A stretch of DNA of 57,305 nucleotides from Metaruminococcus_A sp003150405. Lineage in GTDB: Bacteria > Bacillota > Clostridia > Oscillospirales > Ruminococcaceae. The stretch is taken from the NCBI GenBank assembly GCA_902489745.1, contig CABUBB010000013.1, positions 1 to 57,305 on the forward strand, given 5' to 3'. The position numbers were made by a program, and so were the translations under genes. Under the pieces are notes generated by a model, which ran no database searches, was not told where the DNA came from, and was given only the letters and a program-made list of their open reading frames with translations. Of the stretch, positions 8,672 through 16,897 are shown piece by piece (position 1 is the stretch's first letter; each line of letters opens with the position of its first letter).

Positions 8672-9070
8672 ATGCCGCCCAAAAAGTTTTTATACATTGC
8701 TATGGCAGTTCGCCTTGCTGTTTGGGCGGGTATTGCCCTGCTGCTTTTGTTTGGCGACCAGATCATCCGGGAAAATTTACTGCCCTGCTTTTGGGTGCAG
8801 AATTTTGGCAAAGAATGTGCGACCTGCGGCGCAACCCGCGCAGTGGTAAGTATACTTCACGGCGATTTTGCCGGTGCGGCTGCCTACAACCCGGTGGTGG
8901 CGTTTGCCTTGTTTCCAATTGTCAGCTTCCTTCTTGTTTCGGATTTTGCCGTGTTACTGTTCCGTTTTATAACCAAACGCAGGTGCCTCAGCCTGTTTGA
9001 ATACATCTTTGTTGTGTTTGCAGGGCCGCTTGCGCCCCTTACACCATGTAAAAGGGAGACGAGCCGATGA
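8672..9070 (+). CDS. DUF2752 membrane protein
   Basis: 132 aa. The DUF2752 hallmark is clear: ECATCGATRAVVSILHGDF followed by AAYNPVVAF. Hydrophobic segments lie near residues 6-27, 65-90 and 103-120. Start set at ATG 8672 because the upstream in-frame ATG at 8657 overlaps the likely ribosome binding site GAGGAG (8659-8664). The stop overlaps the start of the next small gene (ATGA), so the two are translationally coupled. Function unknown; the family is common in Firmicutes and Bacteroidetes. Confidence 0.8.
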   Translation: MPPKKFLYIAMAVRLAVWAGIALLLLFGDQIIRENLLPCFWVQNFGKECATCGATRAVVSILHGDFAGAAAYNPVVAFALFPIVSFLLVSDFAVLLFRFITKRRCLSLFEYIFVVFAGPLAPLTPCKRETSR

Positions 9071-9246
9071 ATCCGTTTGCCATCCTCTCCATTATGGCTG
9101 TATTCGCAGCGTTTGGCTGTTTTGTCTGGGCCTTTATCGTGCGGATGAAACCGTCCGCCCGCCGCGCGCGCTTTGCTTTTTACGGCACGGCGGCAGCCGC
9201 TTTTGTGTTGTTCCTGCTTTACGGCGCCATGCGCAACTTTTATTAA
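9067..9246 (+). CDS. Small two-helix membrane protein
   Basis: 59 aa, too short to have a recognised family. Two hydrophobic helices (about residues 4-25 and 39-54) are separated by a basic loop (RMKPSARRAR), giving a predicted hairpin with the loop in the cytosol. The ATG overlaps the stop of the DUF2752 gene as ATGA, so it is likely co-translated with it and may be its partner. A hairpin follows directly. Function unknown. Confidence 0.6.
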   Translation: MNPFAILSIMAVFAAFGCFVWAFIVRMKPSARRARFAFYGTAAAAFVLFLLYGAMRNFY

Positions 9247-9280
9247 ACCTCCACCTCTTTTTCAAAAGGGGGTGGAGGTT
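9246..9280 (+). terminator. Hairpin at the end of the DUF2752 operon
   Basis: AACCTCCACC and GGTGGAGGTT form a perfect 10-bp stem around a T/A-rich loop. The following T run is poor (GTTGTTCG), so termination may be weak. Confidence 0.55.
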
Positions 9281-9642
9281 GTTCGAAATTGTCCGACGGA
9301 GGCGTGCAAAACGTCCACGCGAAATTTTCGGTGGCAGACCGCGGGGTGGCATAAATTTTGGGAGACGCGGGTCAGCCGCCGGTTTTTCAATATCCGGCGG
9401 CTGACATTCTTGAACGGGTATCGTATTCCGGAAAAGGAGTTATGATCACAAAAAATTTGGCTCGCGATTGGGTGACAGCCATGGGCAGCTAAATCGCGTG
9501 CAAAAAGTAAAACGGTGCTGTCCAGGTGCTGTTTTGCAGCAAACGGTATAACCTGTCCGGCTTTTGCATATACTGAAGTAAAAGGTTGTCCGAATACGGG
9601 CTGCCGACCGCAGGAAGTCTGCAAAACCGAGGAGGTAACACC
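9281..9642. other. Intergenic stretch with one strong hairpin
   Basis: Holds a perfect 12-bp inverted repeat GTCAGCCGCCGG / CCGGCGGCTGAC at 9371-9405 with no T run, and a possible 16-aa ORF (9442-9492) after AAAGGAG with poor spacing. No gene I can support. Confidence 0.5.
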
Positions 9643-10902
9643 ATGAGGAAGTTTGCAAGCACCCCATTTTGGACCAATGGAGCCAAGCCGCTCTGCCAAT
9701 ACCCATGGCTTGCACAAAATGAACGCTGTGAGGTGCTGGTGCTGGGCGGCGGCCTTACCGGCGCGGTGCTGGCTTATCACTTCGCCGCGGATGGGGCAGA
9801 CGTCTGCCTGCTTACCCGCACGCCCATTGGGTACGGCGCCACGGCTTACGGTACCGGTATTATGGAGTATGACAACAATCTCTCATTGGTACAGCTTGGC
9901 AAAAGTATTGGCAAGCAGGCCGCAGTGGATTGCCTGAACCGCTACTGCGACGCTTTGGACAGTATTGAGACGCTCTGTGACAGCCTGGACACCGACGTAG
10001 GCTTTGCCCGCCGCGACGCCCTGAGCTATACGCCGAGCGGCGACCACGGGGATTTTTTTCACACCGAATACCTCATCCGACGGCACAATGGGTTTGATGT
10101 GGAATATCTGGACCGCGCTGCTGCCCGGGACCGCTACTCCTTCCCGCTGGAGGACGGTATCCTCTCCAAAGGGCTTGCCGCTGAGATGGACCCGTACCGG
10201 TTTACCCAGGCGCTGGTTCAAAAAGCGTCCAGGGAATTCGGACTGCGCTGTTATGAGATGAGCGAGGCCACCGCCATCGATCTCTCCGACGGCCGGGTAA
10301 CGGTGCAGACCAACACCCATCAAACCATCCGCTCGGACAAGCTGGTGCTTGCCACTGGTATGTCCCAAAACGATTACCTGAAGCTGTTTTCGGGGAAGAA
10401 GGCGGTCTTTACCGTCGTCACCGAACCGGTGGATTCGTTTCCGGGGTACGATGGGCGCACCATCCTGCGCAACGATGCGGGCAGCGGATTTCATGTCCGT
10501 ACAACGCCGGACGACCGTCTGATCATCAGCGGGTCGGATAGCCTGTTTTCCGGCGTTGACCGCCGTTTCGCAAAGCTCTCCGGCCCCGCGCGCCTCACCG
10601 AGCTTCGGTATGAGAGGCTCATGAAAATGCTGGATGAAATGTTCTGCGGTATCGGCGGAATTGTCCCATGCCACTGTTTTTCCGGCACCTATGGCTATAC
10701 TGCCGATATGCTTCCGGTTATCGGCGAACATGAGGATTACCAGAACGTCTACTTTTGTATGGAAAGCGGCCCGGAAAATGCCCTTACCGCCGAAATTGCC
10801 GCGGATTTGCTCATGCGGCTTTACCACAACGAACCTTATGAACTCAAATTGTTTTCGCCGAAGCGCCGCAGTTTGGCAAGGAGGGCTATCTTCGGCGCAT
10901 AA
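9643..10902 (+). CDS. FAD-dependent oxidoreductase (DAO family)
   Basis: 419 aa from ATG 9643, behind GGAGGT (9631-9636). The dinucleotide-binding motif VLVLGGGLTGAVLAYH (GxGxxG, about residues 27-42) and the C-terminal GYTADMLPVIGEHEDY segment mark the DAO/DadA-like FAD amine oxidoreductases. Substrate cannot be told. The last third runs to the GPENALTAEIAADLL helix of the FAD-binding region. It is convergent with the M14-like gene, whose stop lies two bases away on the other strand. Cytosolic; no signal peptide. Confidence 0.83.
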   Translation: MRKFASTPFWTNGAKPLCQYPWLAQNERCEVLVLGGGLTGAVLAYHFAADGADVCLLTRTPIGYGATAYGTGIMEYDNNLSLVQLGKSIGKQAAVDCLNRYCDALDSIETLCDSLDTDVGFARRDALSYTPSGDHGDFFHTEYLIRRHNGFDVEYLDRAAARDRYSFPLEDGILSKGLAAEMDPYRFTQALVQKASREFGLRCYEMSEATAIDLSDGRVTVQTNTHQTIRSDKLVLATGMSQNDYLKLFSGKKAVFTVVTEPVDSFPGYDGRTILRNDAGSGFHVRTTPDDRLIISGSDSLFSGVDRRFAKLSGPARLTELRYERLMKMLDEMFCGIGGIVPCHCFSGTYGYTADMLPVIGEHEDYQNVYFCMESGPENALTAEIAADLLMRLYHNEPYELKLFSPKRRSLARRAIFGA

Positions 10903-10904
10903 CC

Positions 10905-11789
10905 TTACAGGATCATGCACAGCAGCATGGTCTGTACCAGCCGGGCGTACAGCGGCTCCAAATCCTCTTCGGGGACGGGGCTGCTCCGCCCGGCTTTTAT
11001 TGTGTACCCCTCCAATCCGCTTTTTTGGCTGAACCAGTCCTTCAGACTGCCGGGTTCCCGGCTCTGCTCCGGCTCCAGCAGACGGTAGCCGCAGGAATTT
11101 GCAATCAGCCCGCTGCTGATTCCGGCAGAGGAGGGGGCGTTTTTCCCAATGGCGGCCGCTACATCTTCGCCCGGCGAACGGAATTCCACCACCCGTTTGA
11201 GGTGGAAGGCCGCGCAAAGCCGGGCCAGCGCCTTGGTTTCCGCCTCGCTTTCCGGCCGGCTTCCGGCGCAACCGGTAGGCGAGGGGCGTTCCTTTTGCGC
11301 TGCCTCGAGGTCAAAATCAGCGTCAAAATTGCGGGTAAGGTCGACACCGGTTGCCGAGGCGCGCCATGGCTCACGGGAACGCAGCCGGATATTCCCCGCT
11401 AGCCGCCGCAGGTAACCGGCTGTTTCCACCCCGTGCGCTGCAATTTCAAATCCGTCCGGATTGGCCATTGGCAGCAGGATAATCCCGCCGTGGTGAAAGA
11501 ATTTTGGCAGGTTGCTGGAGGCTTTGATGCCGCTCAGGTCCTCCCCGTCGGTAATATCCCATAAAAACCGCAGCAGCAAGAGGACGCTGATGCGGTCGTC
11601 CGCTGAAAGCCCGCCTGCAAACAGCACCGGATGCTTCAAATTGCCAATGGCCACCGCCTGAATTTTTCGGCCGCAGCTGCTTTTTCCCACCGGAATTGCC
11701 CGCAGGGCGGGGCAGACGCGCCGCCGCTCCAGCAGCAGCCCGGCGAGCGTGTCTGCGCAGGAGTCGCCGGAAAATAATGTGTCAAACAT
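10905..11789 (-). CDS. M14-family carboxypeptidase homologue lacking catalytic residues
   Basis: 294 aa from ATG 11789 behind GGAGGAAGC on the minus strand. The fold signatures of bacterial gamma-D-Glu-diamino acid M14 peptidases are all in order: GGxHxxE region, MANPDGFE (109-115), VDLTRNFD, a substrate loop and SLKDWF..GYTIKAG. Yet the residues that matter are changed: the zinc ligands of GGxHxxE are S62 and D65 (GGLSADD), the third ligand His is R204 (EFRSPGE), the catalytic Glu is K265 (YTIKAG), and the Asn of the DLNRNF motif is T152. It is therefore most likely a pseudoenzyme, perhaps a muropeptide-binding protein. No signal peptide is seen. Reading frame is intact and GC-rich, so it is not obviously decaying. 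Confidence 0.8.
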   Translation of the reverse strand: MFDTLFSGDSCADTLAGLLLERRRVCPALRAIPVGKSSCGRKIQAVAIGNLKHPVLFAGGLSADDRISVLLLLRFLWDITDGEDLSGIKASSNLPKFFHHGGIILLPMANPDGFEIAAHGVETAGYLRRLAGNIRLRSREPWRASATGVDLTRNFDADFDLEAAQKERPSPTGCAGSRPESEAETKALARLCAAFHLKRVVEFRSPGEDVAAAIGKNAPSSAGISSGLIANSCGYRLLEPEQSREPGSLKDWFSQKSGLEGYTIKAGRSSPVPEEDLEPLYARLVQTMLLCMIL

Positions 11790-12176
11790 GTGCTTCCTCC
11801 GAACCATATTTTTCCCTTGCAATGTGCAGGGATTGCAACAATAGTATATTGAACCGCGCCGTCTTTTATGTGATAATAGAAAAAAGACGCTGGATGCGGG
11901 ACTCCCAGCCCAGAGGGGGACGCGGACAGTTTTACCGCCTGGGTATGGCGCTTCTGTTTCTGGGGTGGCGAGGACGGCTGGACACTGGTTGAACTTTGGC
12001 GTGTGTGGCTGAGCGGTCAACGTAAAGCAGAGGTTGTAGCGGGTGGGTGCGGACACCAGAAAAGCGATTTGACTGCGGCCCTGTTGGCGTTTTGACAAAA
12101 GAGGTCGAATTGGATATGCCGCTGGTGCGGTTGATTATATCCGCAAAACAAAAAAACGATGAAAAAGGAGTATAGA
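11790..12176. other. Intergenic stretch, no gene seen
   Basis: No supported ORF. Contains a short inverted repeat (TTGCAAT ... ATTGCAA near 11817-11840) and, at 12058-12074, a 17-base sequence AGAAAAGCGATTTGACT that also occurs at 5017-5033. Confidence 0.45.
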
Positions 12177-12839
12177 ATGGAGATTACAGCAGTGGAGAAT
12201 ACATTTCGAATCCGGCGGGAAACCCAAGAGGATTACCGGCGGGTAGAGGAGCTGACCCGCAGGGCGTTCTGGAACCTTTATGTCCCGGGATGCAGCGAGC
12301 ATTATCTGGCGCATATCCTGCGGGATCATGCAGATTTTATCCCGGAACTGGATTTGGTTGCTGAATTGGAAGGCAGTATTATTGGAAATATCATGTATAC
12401 CAAAGCGAGCCTGACCGACGAGGATGGGACGGAAAAGCCGATTCTGACCTTTGGGCCAATTAGTGTCCTGCCGGAATATCAAAGGCAGGGTTGCGGCAAG
12501 GCGCTGATTGAAGCATCGTTCCGGAAGGCTGCTGAGCTGGGGTACGACGTTGTCGTCATTTTCGGCAACCCGGGCAACTATGTGGGACGCGGCTTCAAAA
12601 GCTGCAAAAAATACAACGTCTGCCTGGAAAACGGGAGCTTTCCAACGGCGATGCTGGTGAAAGAGCTGGCGCCCGGTGTTTTGGACGGGCGGAAATGGAT
12701 TTACCGCGACAGCCCCGCCATGCGGTTTGACGAATCCGCGGCCGAGCAGTTTGACCAGCAGTTTGAGCCAATGGAGAAACGGGTACAGCCGAGCCAGGAG
12801 GAGTTTTATATCTACAGTCATTCGTCCCTTCAGGGGTGA
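12177..12839 (+). CDS. GNAT-family N-acetyltransferase
   Basis: 220 aa from ATG 12177, eight bases after AAGGAG (12164-12169); an ATG at 12159 overlaps that site and is less likely. Motif A reads LPEYQRQGCGKALI (R/Q-x-x-G-x-G, about residues 98-112), followed by FGNPGNYVGRGFKSC, which resembles the single-domain YhbS-like acetyltransferases. The C-terminal 60 residues are acidic and not recognised. Substrate unknown. Stands 67 bases upstream of the Nudix gene on the same strand. Confidence 0.82.
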   Translation: MEITAVENTFRIRRETQEDYRRVEELTRRAFWNLYVPGCSEHYLAHILRDHADFIPELDLVAELEGSIIGNIMYTKASLTDEDGTEKPILTFGPISVLPEYQRQGCGKALIEASFRKAAELGYDVVVIFGNPGNYVGRGFKSCKKYNVCLENGSFPTAMLVKELAPGVLDGRKWIYRDSPAMRFDESAAEQFDQQFEPMEKRVQPSQEEFYIYSHSSLQG

Positions 12840-12906
12840 AATTGGGCGTCTATGCGCCGTAACCGGATTAAAAAAGGCATCCGCATGCAAAGAAAGGTGA
12901 GTAGCT

Positions 12907-13446
12907 ATGAATTTAACCGAAACCACTCTTCGGTCCGAAGTGAAATACAAGGGGCGGATTATCAACCTCCGCCAGGACACCGTCGCCCTGCCGGATGGCC
13001 GGGAGGCCCTGCGGGATGTAGTGGAGCATCCCGGTGGGGTCGGCATTCTGCCGCTGGACGCCGACGGCAACGCCTATATGGTGCGCCAGTACCGCTCCGG
13101 TGTGCAGGACATTGTGCTGGAAATCCCGGCCGGCAAGCTGGAATACGGCGAGGATCCGCTGGAGTGCGGTCGCCGGGAGCTCATGGAGGAAATTGGCGCC
13201 CGTGCAGAGCGGTATACCGACCTTGGCCGGATTTACCCCACACCCGCTTACTGCGCCGAGAATATCTACATCTACCTTGCAACCGGGCTGAACTTTGAAC
13301 AACAGAAGCTCGACGAAGGCGAATTCCTCGACATAGAGAAAATTCCGCTGCGGGAGCTGGCGGCAATGGCGGCGGAGGGCGCTTTGCCGGACGCCAAGAC
13401 CCAGATTGCTGTACTGCGCGCTGCATTCATGGAAGGGCTGCTGTAA
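12907..13446 (+). CDS. Nudix hydrolase, ADP-ribose pyrophosphatase type
   Basis: 179 aa. The Nudix box matches the consensus GX5EX7REUXEEXGU exactly, spanning residues 76-98 (AGKLEYGE ... RELMEEIGA). The upstream GRIINLRQDTVALPDG and the QYRSG-VQDIVLEIPAG run are typical of ADP-ribose pyrophosphatases (NudF/YqkG), which cut ADP-ribose to AMP and ribose 5-phosphate. Ribosome binding site AAAGAAAGGTGAG precedes the ATG. Length suits the family. Substrate specificity within the Nudix group is inferred. Confidence 0.88.
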   Translation: MNLTETTLRSEVKYKGRIINLRQDTVALPDGREALRDVVEHPGGVGILPLDADGNAYMVRQYRSGVQDIVLEIPAGKLEYGEDPLECGRRELMEEIGARAERYTDLGRIYPTPAYCAENIYIYLATGLNFEQQKLDEGEFLDIEKIPLRELAAMAAEGALPDAKTQIAVLRAAFMEGLL

Positions 13447-13530
13447 AGCCTTTGCCTGCATCTTTCTCTTTTCTTCTGCAGGCGGATCGGGTATAATGAA
13501 ATTAAGATTTGGAAAAAGCAGGTGAAAGCA

Positions 13531-13920
13531 ATGTTAAACGCAAACAGGGTGACCATTACAATTTGCGGAAAAGAATATACGCTCCAGACCGATGAGGCCC
13601 CGTCCTACGTCAAGCAGCTTGCCGCCCGACTCGACCGCCGCATTGCCGAAATGATGGAGGGAAACGACACCCTTTCTCTCTCTTCGGCGGCCATTTTGGT
13701 CGGCCTGTCGCTGATGGACGACAGTTACAAAACCAGCTCGAATATGGACAACATCCGCGGAGAAATCCGCAACTATGTGGAAGAGGCTGGTAAGGCCCGC
13801 GCTGAAGCAGACGCCCTGCGCCGTGAGTTGGAGGAGCGCAAGCGGGAAATTGAAACGCTTCAGACCGAGCTTGGTCTCAAACAGCTTCGGCTGGGGATAG
13901 ACGGTGATGTTAAAAAATAG
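13531..13920 (+). CDS. zapA: Cell division protein ZapA
   Basis: 129 aa. N-terminal NRVTITICGKEYTLQTDE and the VKQLAARLDRRIAEM helix are ZapA signatures; the C-terminal part (about residues 75-120) is a coiled coil (EEAGKARAEADALRRELEER). ZapA bundles FtsZ filaments at the division site. Start at ATG 13531, with AGGTG nine bases upstream, rather than the GTG at 13522. A TATAAT at 13492-13497 may serve its promoter, with a poor -35. The 3' end overlaps the U32 gene by 14 bases, so the two are coupled, an arrangement common in Clostridia and Bacilli. Confidence 0.88.
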   Translation: MLNANRVTITICGKEYTLQTDEAPSYVKQLAARLDRRIAEMMEGNDTLSLSSAAILVGLSLMDDSYKTSSNMDNIRGEIRNYVEEAGKARAEADALRRELEERKREIETLQTELGLKQLRLGIDGDVKK

Positions 13921-15961
13921 CCTTCCTGAAATTTTAGCGCCCGCCGGCAGCTTTGAGGCGGTTGTCGCCGCCGTCAACAGCGGTGCGGATGCGGTTTACC
14001 TGGGGCAGAAGAGCTTTTCTGCCCGCGCTTCCGCCGCGAATTTTGATGCGGACGAGCTTGCCCGCGCGGTTTCGCTCTGCCATATCCACGGGGCAAAGGT
14101 TTACCAGGCGGTCAACACCGTTGTTTTTGACGCGGAACTGCCCGCCCTGCGGGACTGCATCCAGACCGCCTGCGCGGCGGGGGTGGATGCGTTCATTGTG
14201 CAGGATTTCGGCGTGGCCCGGCTGCTTCGGGAATGGGCGCCGGAGATTCCGCTGCACGCTTCCACCCAAATGGGTATTACCTCGCTCTCCGGGGTGCTGC
14301 AGGCGCATCGGATGGGTTTTAAACGGGCCGTGCTCGCCCGGGAGCTTTCACTGGAGGAAATTCGCGCAATCGCGGAGGTGTCTCCCATTGAGCTGGAGGT
14401 ATTCGTTCACGGAGCTTTGTGCATGTGTGTGTCCGGACAGTGTACCTTAAGCGCTATGATCGGCTCGCGCAGCGCCAACCGCGGCGGATGCGCCCAGCCC
14501 TGCCGCCTGCCGTTTTCGGTAAACGGTTCCGGTTCGGCGGACCTGTCCCTCAAGGATCTCTGCGCGCTGGAGATGCTGCCCGCCCTTGTGGCCTGCGGCG
14601 TTGCCTCCTTTAAAATTGAGGGCCGGATGAAACGCCCGGAATACGTTGGCGCGGCGGTTCGCGCTGTCTATGAAAAACTGCATGGCGGTGCGCCGGATGT
14701 GGGAACCCTCCGTTCGGTCTTTTCGCGCGGCGGCTTTACCAATGGTTATTTAGAGGATAAGTGCGGTCGGGAAATGTTCGGCGTCCGCACCAAAGAGGAT
14801 GTCGCTGCCGCGCAGGGAGTACTGGGGCGGCTTGCGGCGGAGAATCGCACCGTGTTGGCGCGGGTGCCGCTCCAAATGGAGCTCACCCTTCGCACCGGGA
14901 AACCGGCGGCGCTCATTGCGGCCGATCCGGAGGGGCATACTGTGACGGTTACCGGTTCAGTGCCGGAAGCTGCTCTTACTAGGCCCCTTGATGAAGAACG
15001 CGCCCGGGCTTTGCTTGCAAAGCTTGGCGGAACGCCGTATTTTCTGACCTCACTTGAGTTTATATCGGATAGCGGTTTGATGCTTCCGGCTTCGGCAGTC
15101 AATGCCCTGCGCCGCAATGTGGTGGAGAAGCTGGACGTCCTGCGGGGGGCGGCAAACCCCAAACGGTTTTCTGGGGAGCTGCCTGTTTTTTCCGGCCGTC
15201 ATCCCGGCGGCGGGGGAAGATTGCGCCCGCGGTTCTGCTCGATCCGGCAGATGGAGGGCTTCCCGCTGGAGGCGATGGATTTTTACCTTCCGCTTTCCGA
15301 GGTTTGCGCCCATTTCAAGGATCTTGCGCCTTACCGCGCACGGTTGATCGCGGAACTGCCGCGGGTTCGTTTTTCTGAGGAGGCTCTTATTTCACAGCTC
15401 GCCGCGCTCAAAGCCGCTGGTTTTCAGCGGGTCTGCGCACAGAACATTGGGCATTTGTTGTTGGCAAAGCAAGAAGGCTTTGAAATACACGGCGGCTTTT
15501 CGCTGAACATCACCAATTCTGTGGCCGCAGAGGAACTTGCAGCCAGCGGTGCGGTGGATTTGACCGTGTCGTTTGAAAGCAAGCTCGCCCAGTTTGACCG
15601 CCTGCATTCGCCCATCCCGGCGGGGCTGGTGATTTATGGCAGCCTGCCGCTCATGGTGTTCCGCAACTGCCCGGTCAAAGCGCAGCGCGGCTGCAAAGGC
15701 TGCCGCAGGGACCGCACCCTGACCGACCGGCTCGGCAACCGGTTTCCGGTTCGCTGCGACGGGGAGGTTGCGGAGTTGTTCAACCATCTGCCGCTCAACC
15801 TTTCGGATAAGCCGGAGCTGCTGTCCCGTGCCGACTTTGGCGCGCTCTATTTTACCGGGGAGTCCCCGGAGGAATGCGCGCGGATCCTTGCGGATTACCA
15901 AAACGGCAGGCCGCCTCAGGGCAGCTTTACCCGTGGCCTTTACTTCCGCGGCGTTGAATAA
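13907..15961 (+). CDS. Peptidase U32 family protein (RlhA/YrrO-like), with C-terminal collagenase-type domain
   Basis: About 684 aa, starting at ATG 13907 (or GTG 13904) inside the end of zapA. N-terminal LPEILAPAGSFEAVVAAVNS and the signature EVFVHGALCMCVSGQCTLS (about residues 166-184) are the U32 family pattern. The long C-terminal half corresponds to the DUF3656/collagenase-like domain; CPVKAQRGCKGC (about residues 586-597) supplies further cysteines, fitting an iron-sulfur cluster. In E. coli the homologue RlhA hydroxylates C2501 of 23S rRNA, so an RNA-modifying role is as likely as proteolysis. Cytosolic. Confidence 0.85.
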   Translation: MLKNSLPEILAPAGSFEAVVAAVNSGADAVYLGQKSFSARASAANFDADELARAVSLCHIHGAKVYQAVNTVVFDAELPALRDCIQTACAAGVDAFIVQDFGVARLLREWAPEIPLHASTQMGITSLSGVLQAHRMGFKRAVLARELSLEEIRAIAEVSPIELEVFVHGALCMCVSGQCTLSAMIGSRSANRGGCAQPCRLPFSVNGSGSADLSLKDLCALEMLPALVACGVASFKIEGRMKRPEYVGAAVRAVYEKLHGGAPDVGTLRSVFSRGGFTNGYLEDKCGREMFGVRTKEDVAAAQGVLGRLAAENRTVLARVPLQMELTLRTGKPAALIAADPEGHTVTVTGSVPEAALTRPLDEERARALLAKLGGTPYFLTSLEFISDSGLMLPASAVNALRRNVVEKLDVLRGAANPKRFSGELPVFSGRHPGGGGRLRPRFCSIRQMEGFPLEAMDFYLPLSEVCAHFKDLAPYRARLIAELPRVRFSEEALISQLAALKAAGFQRVCAQNIGHLLLAKQEGFEIHGGFSLNITNSVAAEELAASGAVDLTVSFESKLAQFDRLHSPIPAGLVIYGSLPLMVFRNCPVKAQRGCKGCRRDRTLTDRLGNRFPVRCDGEVAELFNHLPLNLSDKPELLSRADFGALYFTGESPEECARILADYQNGRPPQGSFTRGLYFRGVE

Positions 15962-16306
15962 AAATGTTTTGCTTTGTGCACGGCAAGCGGTTGAATGCCT
16001 GCGGCGGATTGCTGCTTCCCTGCGGGTGATATACCCAGCCTTTGTGAATTTTTAGGAGCAGCCGTCTGCCGGTAAAAGGCCGGCGGGACGCCCTGTTGTG
16101 TACCCGCTCTATGCTATGGCGGAAGGAGTTTGTCCCCGGTTTTGCAGGCCGGAGAGACGCTTGCTGTACGCGGCATCCCAATGGAGCCGGTGCGTCGTTT
16201 GGCCGGCAAAGATGGGAAAACCAAAAGAATTGACATCTGTTTACACGGTTTGTAGCCGCGCGTTCCTGCGGCGGCATTTTACCCTTTTCATCAGTCAGGA
16301 GGACCT
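15962..16306. other. Intergenic stretch, no gene seen
   Basis: GC-rich. TTGACA at 16230-16235 could be a -35 element for dut but no matching -10 follows. A GCCGGT-AAAAG-GCCGGC hairpin lies near 16069-16084. No ORF with a ribosome binding site. Confidence 0.45.
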
Positions 16307-16744
16307 ATGCAGCTCAATATTATGAAAACCGATCCGCGCGCCAAACTCCCAACCCGCGCCACCACGGGCAGTGCGGGTTTTGACTTATACGCCCTGCTTG
16401 ACGCCCCTTCTGTAATTGCACCAGGAGAGCGAGTGCGGGTTTCCACCGGAATTGCCATTGCGCTGCCCTCCAATGGGTACGCGGCGTTTGTATATGCCCG
16501 CAGCGGGCTTGCCACCAAGCAGGGAATTATTCCGGCGAATTGCGTTGGCGTCATTGACAGTGATTACCGAGGCGAAATTCTGGTCACATTAACCAATATA
16601 GGAACCGCGCCTTATGAGGTCGCACCCTTTGACCGCATTGCACAAATGGTGATAGCCCCTGTGGTGCTACCGGAGCTTTGCGAGGTGGAATCTCTGGACC
16701 AAACCACCCGGGGAGATGGCGGACATGGTTCGACCGGACGGTAG
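16307..16744 (+). CDS. dut: dUTP diphosphatase
   Basis: 145-aa trimeric dUTPase. The five family motifs are in order: AGFDLYA (I), ARSGLATKQGI (II/III region, residues ~64-75), GVIDSDYRGEI (III), FDRIAQMVIAP (IV) and the C-terminal glycine-rich RGDGGHGSTGR (V), which closes over the substrate. It turns dUTP into dUMP and keeps uracil out of DNA. AGGAGGACC (16295-16303) precedes the ATG. No phage genes are nearby, so it looks like the housekeeping copy. Confidence 0.95.
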   Translation: MQLNIMKTDPRAKLPTRATTGSAGFDLYALLDAPSVIAPGERVRVSTGIAIALPSNGYAAFVYARSGLATKQGIIPANCVGVIDSDYRGEILVTLTNIGTAPYEVAPFDRIAQMVIAPVVLPELCEVESLDQTTRGDGGHGSTGR

Positions 16745-16783
16745 AAAATTCTACAATATTAACAAATTTTTTCGGTTTTTTTA

Positions 16784-16812
16784 TTGAGAATTCCCGACAA
16801 CGGGGTTATAAT
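16784..16812 (+). promoter_or_regulatory. Promoter of the mre cluster
   Basis: TTGAGA (16784-16789), 17-base spacer, TATAAT (16807-16812), leaving an ~80-base leader before mreB. The region just upstream is AT-rich, like an UP element. Confidence 0.75.
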
Positions 16813-16897
16813 AAAACTGTTCGTACCCATTTTGGGGGAAAAATGGAAAGACAGTACGGAAACCGTGTAAAGAAGTGCTTAGAAAGGGGAAAACGGA

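Noticed and set aside
9442..9492. 16-codon ORF after AAAGGAGT
   Set aside because: Spacing to the start is too short and the peptide has no support beyond chance.
16307..16744. dUTPase as a sign of a prophage
   Set aside because: No phage structural or integrase genes nearby; the gene lies among housekeeping genes.
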